The translations under genes were made by a program, and so were the position numbers. From the NCBI GenBank assembly GCA_050180235.1, contig JBFXEJ010000062.1:1-35827 (forward strand): a DNA stretch of 35,827 bases, in the 5' to 3' direction. The stretch's first letter is position 1. Every line of letters begins with the position of its first letter. Positions 1 through 9,400 of this stretch are shown one piece after another. A model generated the notes under the pieces. The model was not told the DNA's origin and searched no databases. It saw nothing but the letters and a program-made list of their open reading frames with translations. The DNA comes from JAABRU01 sp050180235. GTDB taxonomy: Bacteria; Desulfobacterota; Desulfobacteria; Desulfobacterales; Desulfococcaceae.

Positions 1-65
1 CATATTTGCCCATTTTTTATCATACCTCTTTCCAAAATCAATTTTTATGAAATAAAATAAATTGT

Positions 66-146
66 TAAAATTCGAATTTTACAAGAGGTCTATTTTTACA
101 TCATTTCCTGTTTAAAGTCAACAGTTACTTTTGAAAGAGGTCTATT
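66..146. repeat. 12-bp direct repeat and palindrome beside a truncated gene
   Basis: AAGAGGTCTATT occurs at 83-94 and again at 135-146, a 52-bp period. The second copy lies inside the last codons of the truncated ATPase gene. A perfect 16-bp palindrome centred on TTCGAA sits at 66-81. The pattern fits a small duplication or insertion/deletion scar at the point where the ATPase reading frame ends. No mobile gene is visible here. Confidence 0.5.
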
Positions 147-772
147 GTCAGTGCTTTGGTGACAATGTTAAAGGGACTTGCGCTGCCCAGTGTCTCCCGT
201 TCCTCACGGATTTTTCCTTTGTAGTCCCGGATGTTCCGCATTCCGATCAGTCCCACGGAATGCACAAAGGGAATCATGTCACGGTTGACATACCCATCCC
301 GAAGCTGACGGAGAAAGGAAATCAGGGTTCCGTTTGAAAGACAGTCGGCCTCATCAAAGAAAATTACTGCGGGTTTATCCAGTTTCATGCAAAAGTCACT
401 GAGACTTTTTCTCAATGCCATATTAAATTCATTCAGGTTCTGATCCGCTGCAAAATGCTTTTCCGGAAGGTATCTGTGGTATTCTATGGCTGTTCTGATG
501 GCCCAGATGACTGCCGGAACACCCTTTTCCGGTTCGGCAATCCCCTGAGCAGATTCCAGTGAACAGTATATGGCATAATATCTGCCGTCACTGTTTATCT
601 GATGCGCAAATTCCTTCAGCAGCGTGGTCTTGCCGGTCTGGCGTGCTGCATGGATGACAAAATACTGTTTATAATCAATGAGATCCATAAGCCCTCTGCA
701 TCTCTGCGCGGAGGGAATCATGTAATGCTCTCCGGGCAGACAGGGACCGGCTATATTGAAATACCGTTTCAT
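125..772 (-). pseudogene. AAA-type ATPase, C-terminally truncated
   Basis: This 215-aa product has the N-terminal half of a widespread AAA-like ATP-binding protein family whose function is unknown; from memory members are about 500 aa. The Walker A motif RQTGKTT is at residues 44-50 and the Walker B motif VIFFDEAD at about 136-143, followed by a sensor-type segment with HSVGLIGMRNIRD. The start codon at 772 is preceded by AAGGAGC with 7-nt spacing, so translation initiation looks intact. After the ALT segment that normally leads into the lid and C-terminal domains, the frame runs into a few unrelated residues (IDLFQK) and stops beside a 12-bp direct repeat. I infer a gene decayed by deletion or insertion. 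A short functional paralogue is possible but less likely. Confidence 0.65.
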
Positions 773-853
773 GGTTTTGCTCCTTCAGATGATTATTCGT
801 GGAAAGATTCAACCCGGCAAAAGTATCATATTCAGCCTGATCTGTAAATCAGA

Positions 854-882
854 TTGATTTTTTTCATGCTCCCGGTTACATT
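854..882 (+). promoter_or_regulatory. possible sigma-70 promoter of the caspase operon
   Basis: TTGATT at 854-859 is separated by 17 nt from TACATT at 877-882, about 55 bp upstream of the first start codon of the operon. The match to consensus is fair only, and it rests on sequence inspection alone. Confidence 0.35.
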
Positions 883-937
883 ATCCGGCAAACTTTTCCG
901 GGTGCGCACGTCCTTATGACAGAGGGGAGGCTTTTTT

Positions 938-1735
938 ATGCAAAAATATACAGAAAACATACCTGAACCGGGTGGCTCCGGGATCAGCGAAAGCGACAGG
1001 GAAGAAGTGATCTGCTATGCAGAAAACCGCATGGATGCCCGCCAATCCAAAGCATTCCGTCAGCGGATGGCAGAGGAACCGGTATTGCGCAAAGCCCTGT
1101 CTGAACTCATTGTTCAGACACGGGGTACGGAATATGAAAAAATACTCGCGGAAAGAAACAGAACCGGCACGGATTTTTGGACTGCAATCCGCAGATTTTT
1201 GCAGGAATTCCCCCAGCAGTTTCCTTCCGCAGTGTTTTTCAGACCCATGACTGCTTTTGCCGCGTGCCTGATAGCGGTTCTGGCTGTTTATGCCCTTTAT
1301 TTCCGGACTGATACACCGGTTCCTGTTCGTATCCGTTTTATGACCGGCCCTGAAAAAATGATACCGGATATGAGAGGGGAGATTCGGGAACTTGCGGATG
1401 GCGGCATTGTCCGGAGCGGGGAATATTTCAAACTTCATGTGGAAAGCGAACAGCCGGTCAGTCTGATCGTGCTTCTGCATGACAGCAGCGGTGAAATCAC
1501 TCTGCTGGCCGAAGGCAAGGCAGACGCGGAAAATCCCCTGCCGGTTTCAGACGGGGAAACCGGGTTTCAGTTGGATGATCAGACCGGAAAAGAGACCATA
1601 TATGTTATTGCCTCGGAAAAAGCGATTCCGGATCTGCCGCAGAAGATTGAGCAGCTCAGAACCCAGGGCATTGACCGCATCCAAGAGGTGTTCCGTGAAG
1701 CCAGAGTCCAGACATTCACATTTGAACACCGCTGA
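938..1735 (+). CDS. membrane protein: anti-sigma-like N-terminus, one TM helix, DUF4384-like domain
   Basis: The product is 265 aa. Residues 20-60 (EEVICYAENRMDARQSKAF and following) resemble the cytoplasmic helical segment of anti-sigma factors, but the HxxxCxxC zinc ligands of the ZAS type are missing. A single hydrophobic helix lies at about 105-122. Residues about 155-230 (GEYFKLHVESEQPVSLIVLL, then an acidic stretch and IYVIASEKAI) match the style of DUF4384, a domain often encoded with caspase-like proteins. The start has a clear GAGGGGAGG ribosome site. It is the first gene of an operon: its 3' end overlaps the caspase lipoprotein gene by 41 nt, which suggests coupled translation. No sigma factor gene is adjacent, so a true anti-sigma role is unproven. 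It may instead dock the caspase protein at the inner membrane. Confidence 0.65.
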   Translation: MQKYTENIPEPGGSGISESDREEVICYAENRMDARQSKAFRQRMAEEPVLRKALSELIVQTRGTEYEKILAERNRTGTDFWTAIRRFLQEFPQQFPSAVFFRPMTAFAACLIAVLAVYALYFRTDTPVPVRIRFMTGPEKMIPDMRGEIRELADGGIVRSGEYFKLHVESEQPVSLIVLLHDSSGEITLLAEGKADAENPLPVSDGETGFQLDDQTGKETIYVIASEKAIPDLPQKIEQLRTQGIDRIQEVFREARVQTFTFEHR

Positions 1736-4619
1736 TATTTTCCGGATTCTGTTTCTGTGCCTTGTTCTCTGCTTGAGCGGATGCCAGGTGGTTCCGGACA
1801 ATCCGGGTGTGGAAAAAGATGGCAGAACCTATGGCATCACCAAAGGCAATTTCCGCAGCCGGTGGTGGAATTATTATGAACGGGGACTTTCCTTTATGGA
1901 AGGCAGTCTGTGGGAACACGCGGAAAAGGATTTCCGTGCGGCTCTTGTTCAGTCAGACAGGGATGAACGCCGGGTGCGCACATACGGCAGGCATCTGACA
2001 GAATATTTTCTCCACCGGGAACTGGGCATCTGCCTGTTTCATCAGAACCGGGTTTCTGATGCCATTACAGAACTGGAACTCTCCTTGTCCAGTGAAAAAA
2101 CCGCACGGGCTGAATTTTATCTGGATAAGGCCAGAAAAATTCGGATTGAAAAGGAAAAACTGGATCACAGTCCCCCGCAGGTGCAGATGGAATCTCCCAA
2201 AGAAGGATTGATTACAAACGCTTTTTCCTGCATGGTTCAGGGCCTGGCAAAGGATGACACCTTTGTCAGCAGTATCCGCATCAATGGGAAATCTGTGAGG
2301 GTGGATCTTTCTGCTCCGGAAATCCGTTTTCAGGAAGAACTTCCCCTGAAAAGCGGTGAAAATCTCATTCTTGTTCAAACAGAGGATCTCAGCGGAAAAA
2401 AAGCAGAATGGCAGCGCAGAATTTTCTGTGACCGCAGCGGACCGGTTCTGGGTATTGAAAGTGCGGAAAAAGACAGTCTTCACAGGGGAAAATACAGAAT
2501 TATTGCCTATAGCCATGATATTTCCGGCATACGTTCCATCCGCATAAACGGGCAGTTGCTTCCGGATATTTCCGGCAATGAAATCAGGATAGATCATATC
2601 ATTGATATTTCATCAGCAGAAAAATCCATAAACCTGATCGCAGAAGACCGGGCCGGAAATCAGACCCGTGCGGACATTGCCCTTTCAGAAACAGCAGCTT
2701 ATGATCTGAAATCTCCTGTACTGCTGGCAGCCGGGGAAGATTTTTTTCTGTCGTCTCAAAGGGGTATCATGAACCCGGAAAAACAGAGAGCGCAGTATTC
2801 GGAAGAAAGGGGCACATATCATGCCCTGATTATCGGCATTGATGATTATGAACACTGGAAAAAACTGAAAAATGCGGTGAGGGATGCCGCAGAAATCCGG
2901 GAAATTCTGATCAAACGTTACGGTTTTGATCCGGAAAACACGGTACTGATAAGCGACAGGGAAGCGGACTGGAAAAATCTGATGCAGAAGATGAAAGACA
3001 TGGCTGCGCAGTTGGGAAGAAATGACAGTTTTCTGCTCTATTTTGCCGGACACGGGCATTTGGACAAAATGACGGGTGACGGTTACTGGATTCCCGCAGA
3101 TGGCAGAAAAGAGGATGAGTCTTCCTGGATTACCAATTCCGCAATCCGGGAAATATTTGCTTCTCCGGGTGTGAAAGCCCGGCATGTGCTGATTATTGCA
3201 GATTCCTGCTACAGCGGGACGCTTTTGCGAAAAATTTCATCTGAAAAGGAGACAGAACAGCAGCAGATTTCCGGACAAAGCAGAGGCGACAGTGAGCTGC
3301 ATTCCTCTGCGTATGATTCATCACAGCTTCTGCCCTTTCAGAAAAGAGTGATGGAACTGGAGCGGAAACGATCCCGGCAGGTTATTGCATCCGGCGGAAT
3401 TGAACAGGTTGCGGACACTTCCGGCACAGAAAAGGAAGGACACAGCCTTTTTGCCCATTATCTTCTGAAAGCATTGGGGGCAAATACGCATCCGTTCACA
3501 GATATTGAATATCTGTATCATACAAATGTATGGAAGCATGTGGTGGATAAGGGCGGACAGCGTCCGGTAATGGGACGCCTGTACAGTGACAGTGATGAGG
3601 ACGGTCAGTTTGTGCTGATACAGAAAAACCGGCCTATGCAGAATTTTCCGGACAATGATCTGCCAATGACGGGATCGCGGACAGGCACGGAAACCGTGAA
3701 TACAGATACTGCTGATAGTGAAGCTCCTGAAATCACGGTAAAAGGATGGGATACAGAACGGACAGTATATACGGATCAGGCATTTCTGGAGATAGCACTC
3801 CGGGATGCTTCCGGCATTCAGCGGGCCAGCATAGACGGATTTCCCCTTGTCAGCCGTCCGGGTAGGAATCTGCATTGCAATTATCTGGCGAAACTGAATA
3901 CAGGGGACAATGAACTGGTGCTGGAATACTCTGATCAGTTGGGAAATGCCGCACAGCGGCGTATCAGCATTCACAGGCAGATTCCCAAAGTCTACGACAG
4001 CGGCTCCCGCATGTCTTTGGCTCTGTCGCGTTTTGACATCAAAGGACAGACAGATTACGGCATAGAAGAACTGTTCCGCACCCGTCTTTCCCAAAGCGGA
4101 AGATTTGACATTCGCGTTACAGAAGACCGGGAAAATCCGCTGCAAAGTGCAAAAAATATGGGAGCGGAATTTCTTCTGCGGGGTGAAATTGTCAGCACGC
4201 CGATTTCTTTGCAGATGGTCGCACAGGTAATCGGCACATCAGATTCGAATCTGCTGACATGTCAGGATGTGTACGATGAAAACATGACACCGGAGACCAT
4301 CCGGGATTTGGCGCAGGGACTTGCCCTCAAACTGTGTGAGGAACTGCCTTTGATTGACGGAGAGATTGTTGAAATACGGGGCGAAAAAATTCTCATCAAC
4401 CGGGGAGCGGAACACCGGATAAAAAAAGGAATGCCCCTGATTTTTTTTGAAAACGGGGAACCCGTCCGCAATCCTGCCACAGGTGAGGAACTGGGAGCAG
4501 ATACAATCGAACTGGGAACAGGCCGGATATGGCAGTTGAATCCCGCCATTTCTGTTGCCAGACAGGGAAACGGAGAAAAAGATGATCTGAAAAAAGGAGG
4601 ACGATTTGTCACCAAATAA
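1695..4619 (+). CDS. caspase-domain (C14) lipoprotein with Ig-like and CsgG/FlgT-like regions
   Basis: I chose GTG at 1695 because AAGAGG precedes it and it gives a clean lipoprotein signal (hydrophobic LFLCLVLCL, then the LSGC lipobox with Cys at residue 30). The product is 974 aa. In order: a TPR-like helical region (about 55-150); two Ig-like or FlgD-like beta domains (about 158-335, each with an SIRING motif); a C14 caspase domain (about 375-640) with catalytic His453 in YFAGHGH and Cys505 in IADSCYSG; another Ig-like domain (about 676-765); and a C-terminal region (about 770-970) resembling CsgG/FlgT-type lipoproteins, ending in LKKGGRFVTK. Both catalytic residues are present, so a cysteine protease with Arg/Lys-type specificity is likely from family knowledge. 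The mature protein should be tethered in the envelope. The next gene starts within its last codons. Substrate unknown. Confidence 0.85.
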   Translation: MKPESRHSHLNTADIFRILFLCLVLCLSGCQVVPDNPGVEKDGRTYGITKGNFRSRWWNYYERGLSFMEGSLWEHAEKDFRAALVQSDRDERRVRTYGRHLTEYFLHRELGICLFHQNRVSDAITELELSLSSEKTARAEFYLDKARKIRIEKEKLDHSPPQVQMESPKEGLITNAFSCMVQGLAKDDTFVSSIRINGKSVRVDLSAPEIRFQEELPLKSGENLILVQTEDLSGKKAEWQRRIFCDRSGPVLGIESAEKDSLHRGKYRIIAYSHDISGIRSIRINGQLLPDISGNEIRIDHIIDISSAEKSINLIAEDRAGNQTRADIALSETAAYDLKSPVLLAAGEDFFLSSQRGIMNPEKQRAQYSEERGTYHALIIGIDDYEHWKKLKNAVRDAAEIREILIKRYGFDPENTVLISDREADWKNLMQKMKDMAAQLGRNDSFLLYFAGHGHLDKMTGDGYWIPADGRKEDESSWITNSAIREIFASPGVKARHVLIIADSCYSGTLLRKISSEKETEQQQISGQSRGDSELHSSAYDSSQLLPFQKRVMELERKRSRQVIASGGIEQVADTSGTEKEGHSLFAHYLLKALGANTHPFTDIEYLYHTNVWKHVVDKGGQRPVMGRLYSDSDEDGQFVLIQKNRPMQNFPDNDLPMTGSRTGTETVNTDTADSEAPEITVKGWDTERTVYTDQAFLEIALRDASGIQRASIDGFPLVSRPGRNLHCNYLAKLNTGDNELVLEYSDQLGNAAQRRISIHRQIPKVYDSGSRMSLALSRFDIKGQTDYGIEELFRTRLSQSGRFDIRVTEDRENPLQSAKNMGAEFLLRGEIVSTPISLQMVAQVIGTSDSNLLTCQDVYDENMTPETIRDLAQGLALKLCEELPLIDGEIVEIRGEKILINRGAEHRIKKGMPLIFFENGEPVRNPATGEELGADTIELGTGRIWQLNPAISVARQGNGEKDDLKKGGRFVTK
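4593..4600 (+). promoter_or_regulatory. strong ribosome site deciding a TTG start
   Basis: AAGGAGGA at 4593-4600 lies 5 nt before TTG at 4606, inside the end of the caspase gene. No ATG or GTG in the same frame fits it, so the outer-membrane protein gene is taken to start with TTG. This keeps its signal peptide intact. Confidence 0.75.
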
Positions 4620-5931
4620 ATTCAAACAATTGCTTTTTCAAATTGGTATCACTGTGATTCTTTCCCATTCCCTCTGCTTTGCACAGCAGCGGGTGGAAAT
4701 TCCCTCATCCTTCAATCCGGTCGGCTCCGGTGCGCGGGCTTTGGGAATGGGCGGAGCATTTATGGCAGTGGCTGATGATGCAACAGCAGCTTCCTGGAAT
4801 CCTGCCGGGCTGGTGCAACTGGAACGGCCTGAGATTTCCCTTGTGTATGAGGCATTTCACCGTACAGAGGACAATTCTTTTTCCCTTTCTCCCGAAGCCA
4901 GTGGGGAGGAAAGCATATCCAAAGGAGCGATCAATTACCTGAGCGCGGTTTGGCCTTTTGCAGCCCGGAGCCGGAATATGGTGCTTTCCCTGAATTATCA
5001 GCGGCTGTATGATTTTACACGGGAATGGGATTTCCGGCTGCTGTCACAGGCCGATGATTTTTCTTCCAATGACAATTACCAGTACCGGCAGGACGGAGAT
5101 CTTTCTGCACTGGGACTGTCGTATGCAGTGCAAATCACTCCGCAGTTTTCTGTGGGATTGACGCTGAATGTGTGGGACAATGATCTCAGCCCCAATGAAT
5201 GGGAAGAGAAACTGCTGCAATGGGGAAGCGGGAATGACAGAGGTCAGGCATTTTACAGTCAGTCTTTGGATACAAAAAAACATGTTTTCCGCGGCATAAA
5301 TGCAAACATCGGCATACTGTGGGAGATCAGCAGTTCTCTGCGTCTGGGCGCTGTGCTGAAAACGCCTTTTGATGCGGATATGGATTATTTCCGTACTTTT
5401 TCGCAGACAGTGCATTATCCTGATATGGAAGCACAAACTCCTCCTGTTTATGAAGAAAAAGAAGATCAGACTTTGGAAATGCCCCTGTCCTACGGCATGG
5501 GTCTGGCATACCGTTTTTCCCCCAATTTCATGCTGTCTGCGGATATTTACCGCACCCAGTGGGATGATTTTGTCATGGAAGATGAGCAGGGAAACAGAAC
5601 CTCGCCCATTACCGGCAAATCCACCGCAGAATCAGACATTGATCCCACCCATCAGGTGAGAATCGGTGCGGAATATCTTTTCACGACAGAAAAATTTATC
5701 ATTCCCCTCTGCGCAGGCATTTTTTATGACCCCGCGCCTGCGCCGGGCAGCCCGGATGATTTTTACGGTTTCAGCCTCGGTTCCGGCATCGGGTATCAGC
5801 GGTTTCATTTTGATATTGCATACCAGTACCGGTTAGGGAATGATGCTGCCGCGCATATCATGGGTTCCATGCCCTTTTCCCAGGATGTGTCGGAACATAC
5901 TGTGTATTCCTCTCTGGTGCTGCATTTTTAG
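4606..5931 (+). CDS. FadL/OmpP1-like outer-membrane beta-barrel protein
   Basis: The product is 441 aa with an N-terminal signal peptide ending near SLCFA-QQR. The mature N-terminus carries the conserved block GSGARALGMGGAFMAVADDA and then SWNPAGL, typical of the OmpP1/FadL/TodX and PorV-like families. Aromatic-rich amphipathic strands follow, and the C-terminus ends in LVLHF, a terminal-strand phenylalanine as expected for BAM insertion. It begins with TTG and overlaps the caspase lipoprotein gene by 14 nt, so the two are almost certainly co-translated. FadL relatives carry hydrophobic molecules across the outer membrane, whereas PorV-type relatives shuttle secreted proteins. Given the linkage to a lipoprotein protease, a partner role in the envelope is a reasonable inference, but the ligand cannot be told from sequence. 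Confidence 0.8.
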   Translation: MSPNKFKQLLFQIGITVILSHSLCFAQQRVEIPSSFNPVGSGARALGMGGAFMAVADDATAASWNPAGLVQLERPEISLVYEAFHRTEDNSFSLSPEASGEESISKGAINYLSAVWPFAARSRNMVLSLNYQRLYDFTREWDFRLLSQADDFSSNDNYQYRQDGDLSALGLSYAVQITPQFSVGLTLNVWDNDLSPNEWEEKLLQWGSGNDRGQAFYSQSLDTKKHVFRGINANIGILWEISSSLRLGAVLKTPFDADMDYFRTFSQTVHYPDMEAQTPPVYEEKEDQTLEMPLSYGMGLAYRFSPNFMLSADIYRTQWDDFVMEDEQGNRTSPITGKSTAESDIDPTHQVRIGAEYLFTTEKFIIPLCAGIFYDPAPAPGSPDDFYGFSLGSGIGYQRFHFDIAYQYRLGNDAAAHIMGSMPFSQDVSEHTVYSSLVLHF

Positions 5932-6111
5932 AACAGGCTCATCTGACCGCTCAGACTGCCTGAATCACCTCCTTTCATTGCAGACAAAACCGAAAATGAA
6001 AATCCCCTGCTGTCTTTTTTCCTCTTGTTGATTGCAGTCTAACCGAATACCGAAATTATGTCTATGAGTTGGATCGCACAAAAAATATGATAAAAGTCAC
6101 AGCATATCTGA

Positions 6112-6205
6112 GAAACCGGATTTTTTTGGAAAAATCCGGTTTCTGCGGTCTGGCTTTCTGTGTGACAAAGAAACCGGATTTTTTTGGAAAAATCCGGTTT
6201 CTTTG
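6112..6205. terminator. two tandem CCGGATTTTT hairpins (family D)
   Basis: Two near-identical palindromes stand at 6112-6143 and 6166-6205. Each has arms of the type GAAACCGGATTTTT / AAAAATCCGGTTTC; the second extends to CAAAG/CTTTG. The A/T arms give U-tracts on either strand, so they could end transcription both ways after the caspase operon. Further copies of the same palindrome stand at 20653-20686 and 34561-34595. The rest of the 5932-6357 gap holds no gene I can support. Confidence 0.65.
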
Positions 6206-6357
6206 ATTCTGTCTGAAAAGAGGAAGAGAAAAGATAATTCAGGTTACGGATTGCCTGATTTCATATTTCCTGATAAAGAACTGTGAAACTAGGCAGAGTG
6301 AAAACTTCCTCCGGGAGAGGGAGAAACAAATAAGCACTCAGAAATTTCCGGGTGCAG

Positions 6358-6390
6358 AGACTTCCGAATTTTCCGAAACTTCGGAAGTCT
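6358..6390 (+). repeat. hairpin in the leader of the helicase gene
   Basis: AGACTTCCGAA (6358-6368) pairs perfectly with TTCGGAAGTCT (6380-6390) around an 11-nt loop. It precedes the preferred helicase start codon (6418) by 28 nt. A related palindrome followed by the same TGCAC and AAATTTATGG words stands at 22301-22349, so this is a dispersed element rather than coding sequence. Confidence 0.55.
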
Positions 6391-6417
6391 GAGCGAAAAA
6401 TCTGCACATGGAAATTT

Positions 6418-9400
6418 ATGGAAGGTTATTTATCTGTAAAAAAAGGAAAAACATTGACACCTCAGCAACTCAGAAAACTGGAAAATCTTTGTGCAAAGGC
6501 ATTGGCCGGGGATCGGCCTGTGTTCCGGCGGGAAATCGGCAGGCTGAAGAAAATCCGTGATGCAGAGAAAAAAGCGGCACGGATGACGGAATTGGAAACA
6601 CAGATACAGGCTTCTGCGGAAAAGCGCAGAATTCGCAAAAAAAACCGTCCCCGTCCGACTTACAACCCGGATTTGCCCATTGTGGCCCGCAAGGATGAGA
6701 TTATTGAGGCCATCCGCAAAAACCGGGTGCTGATTATTGCCGGAGAAACCGGTTCCGGCAAGACTACGCAGATTCCCAAATTCTGCATGGAAGCCGGCCG
6801 GGGCATTGACGGAAAAATCGGCTGCACTCAGCCCCGGCGCATTGCTGCAATGACGGTTTCTGCGCGCATTGCCGAGGAACTGGGCGAAGATTTGGGGAAA
6901 TCCGTTGGTTACAAAATCCGGTTTCAGGACAAGGGCAGCGCGGATGCCTATATCAAAATTATGACAGACGGCATTCTTCTGGCCGAGGCCCAGGGCGATG
7001 GCTGGCTCCGTGAATATGATACGATTATTGTGGATGAGGCGCATGAACGCAGTCTGAACATTGATTTTGTGCTGGGCATTCTCAAAACCCTGCTTCACAG
7101 ACGCCGGGATTTGAAACTGATTATCACGTCTGCAACCATTGACACGGAAAAATTTTCCAAAGCATTTGACAATGCGCCCATTATTGAGGTTTCAGGCCGC
7201 ATGTTTCCGGTGGAAGTCCGATATTTGCAGCCGGAAGGCAAATCCCGATCTTCGGAAAAAAAGACGGATGATGAAGAACAGACCCATGTGGAACTGGCTG
7301 CAAAAGCTGTGGACAAACTACAGCAGGAAAGTCCATACGGCGGGGATATTTTGGTCTTTATGCCCACAGAGCAGGACATCCGGGAATGCTGTGAGATGAT
7401 TGAAGGCCGGAAATATACAGGTGTGACGGTCATGCCTTTGTTTGCCCGTCTCAGCGCGGGAGAGCAGTCCCGTGTGTTTGCCAAAATGCCGGGCAGAAAG
7501 ATTATTGTGTCCACCAATGTGGCTGAAACCTCTGTCACCATTCCGGGCATCAAATTTGTGGTGGATACAGGACTGGCAAGGATTTCCCAGTATTCGCCCC
7601 GTTCCCGCACCACTGCTCTGCCGGTTTCGCCTGTTTCCAAAAGCAGTGCGGATCAGCGCAAAGGCCGGTGCGGGCGCGTGCAGCACGGTGTCTGTATACG
7701 CCTGTATACAGAAGAGGATTATGAAAACCGTCCCCGTTTCACCCTGCCGGAGATTCTGCGCTCCAATCTGGCTGAGGTTATTCTGCGCATGATTGCACTG
7801 CGGCTGGGTGATATTAAGGAATTTCCCTTTATTGACCGGCCTGCGGACAAAAGCATTCAGGACGGATTCAATCTGCTGGAGGAACTCGGCGCGATTGTCC
7901 GGGCTGAAAAGAAAGAGGGAGAGGAAAATGCTGCTCCCTATGAACTGACCGAACGCGGCAGGACAATGGCATCTCTTCCTCTTGATCCGCGATTGTCACG
8001 GATACTGCTGGAAGCCGGACAAAAAGGCTGTCTGGAGGAACTCAAAGTCATTGCAGCCGCGCTGAGCATTCAGGACCCCAGGGAACGGCCATCGGAAAAG
8101 CAGAAAGCCGCAGATCAGGCACATGCACAGTTCAAAGATGCAGATTCGGATTTTATGACTTTGCTGAAAATCTGGAATATCTGGAATGAAAGCAAAAACG
8201 ATCTCAAATCCCAGTCAAAAATGCGCAAATACTGCAAGGAGAATTTTCTTTCCTTCCGCAGAATGCAGGAATGGCGGGATATTCATTACCAGATTTCGCT
8301 GATTCTGGAAGAACAGGAAATCCGCAATCTTACTCCAATGCAGGAAAACACAGGGAAAAAAGAGGAAAAATCCGCTTTTTCTCCCAAATATGCGGCTATT
8401 CATCAGGCTATTCTCAGCGGTTTTCTTTCCAATATTGCAATGAAAAAGGAAAAGCAGTTTTACAAGGGAGCCAAAGACAAAGAAGTCATGCTTTTTCCCG
8501 GTTCGGGACTGTTTGCCAATCCGGGCGCGTGGATTGTTGCTGCGGAAATGGTTGAAACCACCCGACTTTTCGCCCGCATTGCAGCGCATATTGATCCGGA
8601 ATGGATTGAACCTGTTGGAAAGGATCAGTGCAAATATGCGTATCTCAAGCCTCACTGGGAACGAAACCGGGGCGAGGTGACAGCAACGGAGCAGGTCAGT
8701 CTGTACGGACTGATTATCCATCCGGGACGGCCTGTTTCCTATGGCCGTATCAATCCTGCGGAGGCATCTGAAATCTTTATCCGCAGCGCGATTGTGGCAG
8801 GGGATATGCGCCAGTCTTTTCCTTTTATGGAGCATAATCAGCGTGTGATTGAAGAAATTCAGGATATGGAAGACCGGATGCGGCGCAGGGATCTGCTGGT
8901 CAGTGAAGAGGATTTGTACCGCTTTTACGCAGACCGGCTGGAGGGAATCTGTGATGTCCGTTCTTTGCGGCATTTGCTGAAAACCCGGAAAGATGATTTT
9001 CTGCGCATGAAAAAAGAGGAACTGCTGCTCAGTCTGCCCAACCCCGATGAACTCTCGCAGTTTCCGGAGCAGATTTCTCTGGGAAATACGGTAATTCCCT
9101 GTGAATACAGCTTTGATCCGGGAAAGGAGAATGACGGTGTAACTTTGAACATCTCGTCTGCCATTGCGCCGTCCATTGCGCCTGAATCTGTGGATTGGGT
9201 GGTTCCGGGACTGTTCCGGGAAAAAGTCACAACCCTGATTAAGGGACTGCCCAAGGAATTCCGCAGGCAACTGGTTCCGGTGAATCAGACCGTTGATGTG
9301 ATTGTGCAGGATATGTCCAGAGAAGAAAACATTCCCCTGATTACCGCGTTAAGCCGTTTTATTTACCGGAAATTCGGCATTGATATTCCCGCGTCCGCGT

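Noticed and set aside
1479..1694. N-terminal extension of the caspase lipoprotein to the first in-frame ATG at 1479
   Set aside because: It overlaps the previous gene by 257 nt in another frame and would bury the lipoprotein signal peptide 72 residues in.
6352..6417. GTG start at 6352 for the helicase
   Set aside because: The added 22 codons translate a dispersed hairpin repeat; ATG 6418 is more plausible, though unproven.
8215..9270. 351-codon open frame on the minus strand opposite the helicase gene
   Set aside because: It is antisense to a strongly conserved helicase, has no family resemblance, is rich in Phe/Cys/His/Gln as expected of a shadow frame, and has no ribosome site.
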